A stretch of DNA of 64,000 nt from Mangrovibacterium lignilyticum (GTDB lineage: Bacteria; Bacteroidota; Bacteroidia; Bacteroidales; Prolixibacteraceae). The notes under the pieces were generated by a model. It saw only the letters and a list, made by a program, of their open reading frames with translations. It searched no databases and was not told where the DNA came from. This document shows positions 50,938 to 59,496 of this stretch, one piece after another. Position 1 is the first letter of the stretch. The number at the start of each line of letters is the position of its first letter. Location of the stretch: contig NZ_WKLH01000001.1 in assembly GCF_010882175.1 (NCBI RefSeq), positions 1,448,021 to 1,512,020 on the forward strand, read 5' to 3'. The translations under genes were made by a program, and so were the position numbers.

Positions 50938-52644
50938 CTACATTTCCAGCAGCTCAACGATTCGTGGCCGGTTTGCCTCTATTTCATCCAGATCGATCGT
51001 CAATCCAAGGGGGGCATATATCTTTCCGAAGTATTCATAAATTCCTCTCACGGATTCAAATGGAATAACGATTGACTCCAAGGCGGTTGAGCCGGCACTA
51101 TTTCTTACGGCTGAATCAGCGCCATGTTCTAACAGCTGTGATACTATTTCTGTCCTGCAAAAAAAGGCAGCTGTATGCAGCGCTGTGGAACCATCATTAT
51201 TTCGGAAATTTAAGTCCGCTCCATTATCAATCAGAAATTTTGCAATGTCGGGCTTGTTGAATAATGCCGCTAATATTAAGGGTGTAGAACCTCCTTCCGG
51301 TTCTGTCAAATTGATGTCTATACCCTGATTAACTAATTGTTTTACAGCGTCCAAATTTCCGCTGATCACAGCTGCATGAATGCTGACAACAGTTGGATCA
51401 ACCTCCGTTTTCTCTATTTCCACAGAGTTGATTTCCGTTACCGGTTGCCCACTAAAGGCGAATAATACAAGGACAATTGAAGTCCCTAAAGCTCCAGCTG
51501 TTTTCAAGCTAAAGGGTCTTTGTTTAGCTTTTTGCCAGGCATAAATGAGGAAGTTGGATACCACAAACGTTGTTCCCGCCAGTACGATGAATTTAATCCA
51601 GGATGGAATATTCAATTTTAAAAGCACAAGGGCTAGCAAACCAAGAACAACTGTGTGAATGATATAAACAGTGTATGAGGAGCGCCCAAGTTGGGATAAA
51701 ACTCCGTTTGTTTTGTTCAGGCTAAAGCGGAATGAATAAAGCAGCACATACAAGAAACACAACATGGATAACATCGCTGTTGCGTGATAGATAAACCGAT
51801 CTACCAACCCGGAAATGAAAAAATAGTTTCGATCAGGTGTAATAAGGTTAAAAAATAAATTTAATGCAATTGCCGTGAAAATTCCCAAGACAACAGTCAT
51901 TACAACATTCACCCAAATATACTGGCGAGTGTTCCGCTGCCAGTTTTCAAAAACATTCAACTTACTGAACAACGATCCTAACAAAAATGCCGACAGGTAA
52001 ACCAACAAGCGTTCATTCTGAAAGTCGAGCAGAATACTGTGGGTCCAGCCGGTATAACCGCCAAGCGAAATCAGCGACGCATAGATAAAGCCTACGACAA
52101 ACGTAAACGCGACTCCCTGCTTAATGCTGATTTTGAAGGACAACAAATTCAGTTTGTATAGTGCCAGATAAAGCAACTGAAAAACAAACAACACCGGCAA
52201 GAACCACAACCAATTCTGCGTCGGATTATCTGCAAAAAAGCTCAGGTCTGCTCCTGCCCGTTCAAAGAAATGGAAAGAGCTAAACCATTCTTCCTGAGGC
52301 AATCCGCGGGAGAATAAGAAAATGGCTTTGTAAGCCGGAATTAATGTGAAGACTGCAATACCCCATGGCAACATAATCCTTCTCAACTTAGATTGAATGA
52401 ATTGACAGGCTGTTTTGGTCCTCACCGAATTTGGAATAAAATACCCGGAAATAAAGAAGATGCAAAACATAACAAACAGATCGAGATACATCCGGAGCAG
52501 ACCAATGCTATTACACTTAACCGGGTCAACCACGATCCAGGAATTCTGCAATACATGCTCGTACACCAAGCCGGAGTGCAGTACCACGACCATTAAGATT
52601 AGAAAGGTACGGAGGTTGTCTAAAAAATAGATTCGCGTTTTCAT
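50938..52644 (-). CDS. Acyltransferase-3 membrane protein fused to ankyrin repeats
   Basis: 568 residues from ATG 52644 (MKTRIYFLDNLRTFLILMVVVLHSG); the upstream extension to 52707 is rejected because the family begins here. Acyltransferase-3 domain ~1-385 with ten to eleven transmembrane helices, start motif YFLDNLRTFLILMVVVLHSG (catalytic His in VVLHSG). C-terminal ankyrin repeats ~430-540 (STPLILAALFNKPDIAKFLIDNGADLNFRNNDG, STALHTAAFFCRTEIVSQLLEHGADS). Acyltransferase-3 proteins acylate sugars or other small groups at the membrane. The fusion to ankyrin is unusual. Divergent from the second AraC-TPR regulator. Confidence 0.88.
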   Translation of the reverse strand: MKTRIYFLDNLRTFLILMVVVLHSGLVYEHVLQNSWIVVDPVKCNSIGLLRMYLDLFVMFCIFFISGYFIPNSVRTKTACQFIQSKLRRIMLPWGIAVFTLIPAYKAIFLFSRGLPQEEWFSSFHFFERAGADLSFFADNPTQNWLWFLPVLFVFQLLYLALYKLNLLSFKISIKQGVAFTFVVGFIYASLISLGGYTGWTHSILLDFQNERLLVYLSAFLLGSLFSKLNVFENWQRNTRQYIWVNVVMTVVLGIFTAIALNLFFNLITPDRNYFFISGLVDRFIYHATAMLSMLCFLYVLLYSFRFSLNKTNGVLSQLGRSSYTVYIIHTVVLGLLALVLLKLNIPSWIKFIVLAGTTFVVSNFLIYAWQKAKQRPFSLKTAGALGTSIVLVLFAFSGQPVTEINSVEIEKTEVDPTVVSIHAAVISGNLDAVKQLVNQGIDINLTEPEGGSTPLILAALFNKPDIAKFLIDNGADLNFRNNDGSTALHTAAFFCRTEIVSQLLEHGADSAVRNSAGSTALESIVIPFESVRGIYEYFGKIYAPLGLTIDLDEIEANRPRIVELLEM

Positions 52645-52910
52645 GACTATCAGATTTTTGGTTTCAAATTCAACACTGTAAAGATCCCGGAAATCCTGAT
52701 GCGCCACTAATCACCTATCAACCAAAGAATATGAAGTTTCACTTAACGGTATAACGTATGCATCACGGATATAAATTATGACGCAACGCCAACAGAATAG
52801 TCGATGCAAGCGCCCTTTCGCTGCACCTATTTCACCAATAAGCCACGACCGGTTTATTCACGAAATTTGTATCTTTATTACCCGTGACCGGAAACCAATA
52901 AAAAAACCAA

Positions 52911-54971
52911 ATGCCTGAAATGTCGCCTCCTGAAAAAGAGTTTTTGAATAAACTCACTTCAATTATTCTGGAAAATTGTTCGAACGAGCAATTCGGAGTT
53001 TCAGAGTTGGCGCATTCCATCGGGATGAGCCGATCAAATTTACTCCGTCGGATTAAAAAGTTGACTGATCTTTCTGTTAGTCAATTCATCCGTCAGGCTC
53101 GTCTGAAAAAGGCATCTGAAATACTTCAAAATTCAGATCTCTCTGTTTCGGAAGTTTCATACCAGGTGGGGTTCGGAAGCACTTCGTATTTCATCAAATG
53201 TTTTCGGGAGTTTTACGGATTTCCTCCAGGAGAAGCCAGCAAACATGCTGTAGAACCAGAGGAAGAGAATCCCCCTCAACAAGCAAAAAAGCAAGTCTCC
53301 TATCGCGTTCTTTTACCATTGGCAATCATTATCGCCATTATTCTGGTTGCTTATTTTTTCGTTCTGCCGAAAACAAGCACCCGAGACAAAACTGGTAAAT
53401 CGATAGCTGTATTGCCTTTTAAAAATGAAAGTGCCGATTCAGCAAATGTCTATTTGATTAACGGATTAATGGAATCAATCCTCACAGACCTTCAAAAAAT
53501 AAACAGCTTAAATGTCATTAGTCGGACTTCGACCGAAAAATTCAGGAACCTTCCTAAAAATGCGAAAGAAATTGCCGACGAGCTGAATGTAACTTATTTA
53601 GTTGAAGGAAGCGGACAAAAAATCGGGGATGAGATTTTGCTGAACATTCAACTGATTGACGCCCGAAACGACAAACATCTGTGGGCCGAACAATACCAAA
53701 GAAAGACAAAAGACATTTTCACCCTGCAATTAGAAATTGCCCAGACCATTACTGATCGGATTGAAGTGATCATTTCGCCGGATGAACAGGAACGGATTCA
53801 GAAAACACCAACATCGAACCTCGCAGCGTACGACTACTTTTTACAAGGGATGGATTTTTTCTATCAGGGAACAGAAACCGGACTACTGCAAGCTATTCCC
53901 TTGTTTGAAAAAGCAATTGCTGAAGATCCAACTTTTGCCCGGGCATACGCTGATATCGCTATCGCGTACTATCTGCTCGACTACAACAAGACAGAAAAAA
54001 GGTACACCAAGCTCATCAATACCTACGCTGATCAAGCTTTACTATATGACAATAAACTGGAGCAAGGCCTGCTCGCAAAGGCCTTCTATTACATTTATAT
54101 CGGAGAATATGCACTGGCCGAACCATATCTCACAAATGCCTATAATTACAATCCGAATTCGTACCTCACCATCACCAGCCTTTCCGACTTTTACACCAAT
54201 TACATTCCCGACACCGAGAAATACCTGGAATATGCTTTGAAGGGAATCCGGCTCAACATTGCAGCCAGCGACTCGACCACTGCTAGCTACATTTTCCTGC
54301 ATGTTAGCAATGCCTTTATACAAAGCGGTTTTGAGGACGAAGCGCTGAAAAATATCGACAAATCACTGAGCTACAATCCCAATAACCTCTATTCTCAATA
54401 TGTGAAATCGTACATTCAGTTTGCAAAGCACCGTGATTTGGAACAGCTAAAGGATGAGTTAATCATCACACTCAAGCAAGATTCGAACCGGATTGATATT
54501 CTGCAGGAAGTTGGAAAGATTTGCTACTACCAGCGTGATTACGGGGAAGCATATAAATACTACAAGCGCTTTATGGAGCTGAGAACAGCCTACGGATTGA
54601 AGGTTTATCGCCTGGAAAATGCCAAAATCGCCTTCGTCATGAAAGAAATTGGGAAACAAGCTGAAGCGGACCAGCTGATGGAAGACTTCTTGCAGGCGGC
54701 AAATGAAAATGAATCGATATACAAAAATCTCAGCCTGTCAATCTATTACTGCTATTTCAACGATCGGGAAAAAGCGCTGGAATACCTCAGTCTGTTTTCT
54801 GAAACATCTAACTTCCACTATTGGACCTTGCTGTTTTTACCGATTGACCCCTTGGTTGACTCCCTTCAGGATTCGAAGGAATTTAAGGTTCTGTTAAAAA
54901 AGATAATCCGCAAGTTTGACACACAACATAAAGAAATGGCCAAACGGTTAAAGACAAAGAATGTGATTTAA
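52911..54971 (+). CDS. Membrane-anchored AraC-type regulator with TolB-like and TPR domains (2)
   Basis: 686 residues, same architecture as the protein at 47934-49784: AraC HTH (~10-105; LAHSIGMSRSNLLRRIKKLTDLSVSQFIRQARLKKA and VSEVSYQVGFGSTSYFIKCFREFYGFPPGEA), transmembrane helix (~128-150), TolB_N-like domain (~165-300; SIAVLPFKNESADSANVYLINGLMESILTDL, YLVEGSGQKIGDEILL), then TPRs. The start used is ATG 52911 (MPEMSPPEKEFLNKL); ATG 52920 is a possible alternative. Divergent from the acyltransferase-ankyrin gene, a plausible target. Confidence 0.9.
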   Translation: MPEMSPPEKEFLNKLTSIILENCSNEQFGVSELAHSIGMSRSNLLRRIKKLTDLSVSQFIRQARLKKASEILQNSDLSVSEVSYQVGFGSTSYFIKCFREFYGFPPGEASKHAVEPEEENPPQQAKKQVSYRVLLPLAIIIAIILVAYFFVLPKTSTRDKTGKSIAVLPFKNESADSANVYLINGLMESILTDLQKINSLNVISRTSTEKFRNLPKNAKEIADELNVTYLVEGSGQKIGDEILLNIQLIDARNDKHLWAEQYQRKTKDIFTLQLEIAQTITDRIEVIISPDEQERIQKTPTSNLAAYDYFLQGMDFFYQGTETGLLQAIPLFEKAIAEDPTFARAYADIAIAYYLLDYNKTEKRYTKLINTYADQALLYDNKLEQGLLAKAFYYIYIGEYALAEPYLTNAYNYNPNSYLTITSLSDFYTNYIPDTEKYLEYALKGIRLNIAASDSTTASYIFLHVSNAFIQSGFEDEALKNIDKSLSYNPNNLYSQYVKSYIQFAKHRDLEQLKDELIITLKQDSNRIDILQEVGKICYYQRDYGEAYKYYKRFMELRTAYGLKVYRLENAKIAFVMKEIGKQAEADQLMEDFLQAANENESIYKNLSLSIYYCYFNDREKALEYLSLFSETSNFHYWTLLFLPIDPLVDSLQDSKEFKVLLKKIIRKFDTQHKEMAKRLKTKNVI

Positions 54972-54992
54972 ACAACTGTCAAAAAGCACAAA

Positions 54993-55016
54993 AAAGGCAC
55001 CCTCCGAGGTGCCTTT
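54993..55016. terminator. Bidirectional terminator
   Basis: 9-bp perfect stem AAAGGCACC / GGTGCCTTT with a 6-nt loop and A/T flanks on both sides. It lies between the convergent AraC-TPR gene (+) and NigD-like gene (-). Confidence 0.85.
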
Positions 55017-55037
55017 CGCGATTTAGCAAACCGATAT

Positions 55038-55787
55038 TTATCTAATCGTAGTCATGATATCATCCGCCTTAAAAGTTCTGGCTTGTACCTCATTTTGCTG
55101 GTACTCGTAAGTCAAAACCTTATTGTATTGATACGCTCCCTCTTTATCCAAAGCTCTTACATAAATATCGACCGAAGATTGCCCATCCTCCTGCAACTCC
55201 GAAATATCAAATGAAGCGACACTCCACTGCAAATAGCTGTACGGATCGCCATTCTTGTTGTGCTTCAACTCTAAAATAATGGCCCCCTCATCGGTCTCCA
55301 AATCTTCAGTATCCTTCACCAGGTTAATGAAGTGAGTATAGCCCATTCCACCACCATATTCAAATTGCACATTCAGGTAATCATTAGTAAACCAGGTATC
55401 AACAATCGTAACAGCATCATTACCGATGGAATCTTTTACCTCTTCAGTTGTTTCCGCCGTGAAATTAAAGATCGGTTTGGTCAGGATTTCCGATAAAGAA
55501 TTGACTTTCACGTAATAATCATAACCTTCGCCGTCATTAGCATCGCCCAAAATCGTATAATTCACGAACACGCGTAAGCCATCCTCCAATTCATCGGGGC
55601 TAACATTTGTTGCCGATGGCCATAAGTTATCACCACCATCTGTCGTGATAAAGAAGTAGTCTGTTGTCTTCACCACAGTTCCTGTTGTAATCCAATATTT
55701 GCCCAACGAGTAATCATCGTCGTCGCTGCAGCTTATCAAAAATATGCTGATAAGTGCAAGGATAAATCCATTTTTAAAAAGTTTCAT
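55038..55787 (-). CDS. NigD-like lipoprotein
   Basis: 249 residues; signal MKLFKNGFILALISIFLISC (Cys 20) then SDDDDYSLGKYWITTGTV, the typical NigD-like start. The body has the family's beta-rich regions (LNVQFEYGGGMGYTHFINLV, GAIILELKHNKNGDPYSYLQWSVASFDIS). NigD-like proteins are surface or periplasmic lipoproteins of Bacteroidota with an unclear role. Single gene. Confidence 0.85.
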   Translation of the reverse strand: MKLFKNGFILALISIFLISCSDDDDYSLGKYWITTGTVVKTTDYFFITTDGGDNLWPSATNVSPDELEDGLRVFVNYTILGDANDGEGYDYYVKVNSLSEILTKPIFNFTAETTEEVKDSIGNDAVTIVDTWFTNDYLNVQFEYGGGMGYTHFINLVKDTEDLETDEGAIILELKHNKNGDPYSYLQWSVASFDISELQEDGQSSVDIYVRALDKEGAYQYNKVLTYEYQQNEVQARTFKADDIMTTIR

Positions 55788-55986
55788 AATCTATTCTCCT
55801 TAATTGTTTTCTTAATTGCTTATATCCTATAGATGAAACAATTTTAAAAGGTTGCGTTTATCGCTCACTTTTTTTGGCATACATTTAATCCGGTGATTTA
55901 AACATCGTTTGGAGTCCAGAATCCCACCTCTCTGAGGACATAATTAGCCGATTGTTACGATTCATATTTTAATCCTTTAGGTGGCA

Positions 55987-56148
55987 ATGATACATCTGAA
56001 AGGATCTATTATTTTACCGACAGCGAACATGATGAGTAGCAATCAGTTTTTTAATATGCAGCGACCGCAGTGCGATTGTTGCTTTTCTACACGTATCACT
56101 ATTCAAATTCCGAAGATTTATCCCTACCTCGCAATCATGTATTCATAA
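55987..56148 (+). CDS. Candidate small ORF, 53 aa, Cys cluster
   Basis: ATG preceded by AGGTGG at a good distance; product contains MQRPQCDCCFSTR. It ends exactly where the strong hairpin 56147-56190 starts. No homologue recognised and codon usage is not decisive; a chance frame is quite possible. Confidence 0.28.
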   Translation: MIHLKGSIILPTANMMSSNQFFNMQRPQCDCCFSTRITIQIPKIYPYLAIMYS

Positions 56149-56190
56149 AGCAAGACAGGCTCACCAAAAATGATGAGCCTGTCTTGCTTT
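56147..56190 (-). terminator. Terminator of the M16 gene (may be bidirectional)
   Basis: 17-bp perfect stem (AAAGCAAGACAGGCTCA and its complement) with a 10-nt loop, the strongest hairpin in the window. 19 bp past the stop of the 920-aa M16 gene. Confidence 0.85.
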
Positions 56191-56208
56191 TATCCTATTT
56201 TGATTTTC

Positions 56209-58971
56209 TTATTCAATCGGATTGCCATCCGTATCAATCAGCCTGATTTCGCTAAAACCAAGTTCTTTTAATCCGGATTCAACTTTGGTCCGGTCCCCGA
56301 CTACGACCCACACCATTTGATCCGGGTGAAGAACTTTCTCCTGAGCCACTTGAATATCATTCAGGTTGAGGTTCTTGATCTTCCCCGCGTAGGTTTTGTA
56401 ATAATCAGCTGGCAGCTGATATTCTTCCATAGTCACAATCGAGTTGCTGACTGCACGAGCTGTTTCCCACGAACCGGGCAGCCCCAGAATCTCGTTTTGC
56501 TGAACCTTTTTCAACTCTGCACTGGTGGCTGGCTGGTCGGTCTGAATTCCGGTTAACTCGTTCACGATCTCCTCTATCGATTCTTTGGTTTTATCTGCCT
56601 GAACAGGAGCATATGCAACAAACAGCCGCTGCCCTTTTGCATCAATCAAGACACTTCCGGCCCCATACGACCAATGTTTGTCTTCTCTCAAATTCATATT
56701 CAGACGTGAAGTGAAAGTTCCACCCAAAATAGAATTCATCATAGACATGGCAATATCATCGGGGTCAGATTTTGGAGGCGCCACGTTGCCGGACAAAATA
56801 ACCGACTGTGGAGAACCCGGCTTATCCATGAGATAAATCGTCGACTGTTTAGAAAGCTCAACTTTACTGATATTTTTAACCGGTACTGTTCCCTGTTTCC
56901 AATTGGCAAGCAATTTCTCCAGCTTTGGAACGACTTCGTCCATGGTAATATCGCCGACGACGACTATTGTCGCATTGTTAGGCTTAAACCAGTCGTTCTG
57001 AAACTTAACCAGATCGTTGGTCGTCATCGCCGTTACCGATGCTTCAGTTCCCGAGCCTGTGAATGAATTACCATAGGCATGGTTCTTACCATACAAATAG
57101 CCTGGAAAAAGGCGCAAAGCCATTGAAAAAGGTGAGGATTTTTCCTGTTGTATTCTTGCAAGCTGCTGCTTTTGAAGTCGGGAAAATTCTTTTTCAGGAA
57201 AAGCCGGATTTAAAATGATGTCGGCATAAATATCCAGCGATGCATCGAGGTTTTTCTTGAGCGCCGAGAGCGAGACAAAAGAGTTGTCCAGGTCTGAATA
57301 GCTAGCGATTTGTGCCCCTAACATGGCCAGTTGATCGCTGATTTCCAAAGCATCGCGCTCCTTCGTCCCCTCGTCCAGCATATTCATCGCCAGACTCGCA
57401 GTTCCCGGCAGACCAAACTGGTCAGCTGCGTAACCAGCGTCAATCATCAAATTAAAGTTGACCACGGGAATTGAATGCCGCTCAGCCAGAACTATTTTCA
57501 ATCCGTTCGATAAGGTTTTTCTGTTAATTTCGGGAAACACAGCATCAGGAGCCTCACCGGCAACCGGCAATTTCGATCGATCAACCGTTGTTTCTTCGAC
57601 CTGATAGGTTGGGAAAGGGTGAACTTCAAGAATGTAAACACCATCTGACAACCACTTTTTAGCGGTTTCCTGCAGACCAGTAGTTGTTGCAGAATTGATT
57701 TCACTCAAATTAGTCTTGAAATAATCCGGACTTCCACCATAGATCTGGCTACTTGCCAAAATATCCGACTTCCCGCCAAAACCACCAACTCGTTCAATCC
57801 CTCGAATATAATTCGACATATACTTAGCTTTAACGCGTTTTAGCTCTACCTCGGTCGGTCCTTCATTTAACAAACGGGTGAGCTCTTCATCAATTGCTTG
57901 TTCAACTTTCACTAAGTCCTCACCCGGTTTAGCCGTCGCAAATACCTGGAAAAGACCGGCAATCTCGCGAGCATCAATATAGGCAGCTACGTCCGTTGCA
58001 ATCTGATCGTCAATCACCAACCGTTTGTACAAACGGGAAGTTTTACCAGAGGCAAGTACATCGCTGATCAAATCCAACTCGTTGGCATCTTTCGTTCCCC
58101 ATGCCGGAACATTCCATGTTTTATATATTCTTGCCTGCGGAACGCGATCCTCAACTGTCTCGCGAATCGTTCCGGAACGCTTGGCAATATCTTTCTTCGG
58201 CGTAGCAATCGGTGGACCGGAAGGAATATCTCCAAAATATTTCTTCACTTTCTCGTAAGCAGTTTCTGCTTCAATATCGCCAGCGATAACAATCACGGCA
58301 TTAGCTGCTCCGTAGTATGTTTTGAACCACTCATGAACGTCGTCCAGCGAGGCACCATCCAAATCCTCCATCGAGCCGATAACTGTCCACGAATACGGAT
58401 GCCCGGCCGGGAAGCAGTTCTTCGGCATAAGCTGCCGCACAACTGCATACGGCTGATTTTCACCTTGCCGCTTTTCGTTCTGAACAACGCCTCTTTGCTC
58501 GTTAAGCTTAGCGGTATCGATCGCTGCAACAAGGTGCCCCATGCGATCCGACTCCATCCACAAAGCCATATCGAGCGCTGAAACCGGAACATTTTCGAAA
58601 TAATTGGTTCGGTCACTGTTGGTTGTTCCATTCATATCGGTAGCCCCTACCTCCTCAAACGGTTTAAAATAATCATCATTATAATTTTCAGAGCCATTAA
58701 ACATTAAATGTTCAAAAAGATGGGCAAAACCCGTTTTTCCCTCTTTCTCATTTTTTGCTCCCACATGATACCAAATATTGACAGCAACGATTGGTGCTTT
58801 ATGGTCTTCATGTACAATCAGCGTCAATCCGTTTTCCAACACATATTTTTGAAATGGAATGTCGATCTCGGACTCAACATTTGACTGGGCTTTAATGCCC
58901 TGGGATAGAACAAACAGGACAATTAGACAAAGGATAGCTAATCCCTGGTTGCGAAATAAATTATTTTTCAT
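56209..58971 (-). CDS. M16 family zinc peptidase, two-domain, 920 aa
   Basis: Signal peptide to ~29 (LSQGIKAQ). Zinc motif HLFEH at 84-88 (GFAHLFEHLMFNGSENYNDDYF), with the distal helix NEQRGVVQNEKRQ. The second half starts near residue 490 (FPEINRKTLSNGLKIVLAERHSIPVVNFNLM) and is a degenerate M16 domain carrying the R/Y-type motif of pitrilysin pairs (AYAPVQADKTKESIEEIVNEL). Predicted envelope protease. It is not closely similar in detail to the two M16 proteins at the left of the window. Divergent from the hybrid kinase. Confidence 0.94.
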   Translation of the reverse strand: MKNNLFRNQGLAILCLIVLFVLSQGIKAQSNVESEIDIPFQKYVLENGLTLIVHEDHKAPIVAVNIWYHVGAKNEKEGKTGFAHLFEHLMFNGSENYNDDYFKPFEEVGATDMNGTTNSDRTNYFENVPVSALDMALWMESDRMGHLVAAIDTAKLNEQRGVVQNEKRQGENQPYAVVRQLMPKNCFPAGHPYSWTVIGSMEDLDGASLDDVHEWFKTYYGAANAVIVIAGDIEAETAYEKVKKYFGDIPSGPPIATPKKDIAKRSGTIRETVEDRVPQARIYKTWNVPAWGTKDANELDLISDVLASGKTSRLYKRLVIDDQIATDVAAYIDAREIAGLFQVFATAKPGEDLVKVEQAIDEELTRLLNEGPTEVELKRVKAKYMSNYIRGIERVGGFGGKSDILASSQIYGGSPDYFKTNLSEINSATTTGLQETAKKWLSDGVYILEVHPFPTYQVEETTVDRSKLPVAGEAPDAVFPEINRKTLSNGLKIVLAERHSIPVVNFNLMIDAGYAADQFGLPGTASLAMNMLDEGTKERDALEISDQLAMLGAQIASYSDLDNSFVSLSALKKNLDASLDIYADIILNPAFPEKEFSRLQKQQLARIQQEKSSPFSMALRLFPGYLYGKNHAYGNSFTGSGTEASVTAMTTNDLVKFQNDWFKPNNATIVVVGDITMDEVVPKLEKLLANWKQGTVPVKNISKVELSKQSTIYLMDKPGSPQSVILSGNVAPPKSDPDDIAMSMMNSILGGTFTSRLNMNLREDKHWSYGAGSVLIDAKGQRLFVAYAPVQADKTKESIEEIVNELTGIQTDQPATSAELKKVQQNEILGLPGSWETARAVSNSIVTMEEYQLPADYYKTYAGKIKNLNLNDIQVAQEKVLHPDQMVWVVVGDRTKVESGLKELGFSEIRLIDTDGNPIE

Positions 58972-59496
58972 AAGATTTTGGCATTTGTTTTTATTTTCAT
59001 GTAGTGCTAAATGACTCTATTTAAAAGAGAGCGATAAGGTTCAAACATTTGCCTTTCCCGTCATTTCTTTCACCCAAACCTTCACCCGCAAAAAACAATA
59101 GAAGTTACGAAATACTTATCAAAACATCAACAATTTTCAGTGCTAGCCCCCGTAGAATAACAACGCAGATACCTCTGATCGGATATTTATCCCCCCTTCC
59201 TGTCGGAAGTTGCAACCTAATTTGTGAATGGTCAAGCATACATTACCTGTCGTAATATCGCTGTAAGCCCGGGTAAGCAATTTATCGATAAACGTTATCC
59301 AAAAATTAGGTAGAGTGCACACAACAATCAAATTCTCAACTTGAAATTGAAAACCGAATAACAAATGACCGGAATTCTTCCACTAGGTATTATTCCGATT
59401 GCCTGACCACAAATAATTGTAACAATTAACAACAGCATTAGTATTCAACAATACCTACAATGAAAAACTGATGACTCCGATTTAGTACTATAATCC
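58972..59496. other. Intergenic region, divergent M16 and hybrid kinase promoters
   Basis: 525 bp, no supported gene. It holds one copy of a 22-nt sequence (59203-59224) found again at 62826-62847. Promoters for both genes are expected here; no clean -33/-7 pair was found. Confidence 0.5.
59203..59224 (+). repeat. 22-nt dispersed repeat, copy 1
   Basis: TCGGAAGTTGCAACC followed by TAATTTG; 20 of 22 bases match copy 2. It contains the palindrome GTTGCAAC. In the promoter region of the hybrid kinase gene. Confidence 0.6.

Larger units (their letters stand above)
55788..56208. other. Intergenic region with a possible small ORF and a terminator
   Basis: 421 bp between the NigD-like gene and the M16 gene, both minus. 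It holds a candidate 53-codon plus-strand frame and the M16 terminator (separate entries). Otherwise I see nothing in it. Confidence 0.5.
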
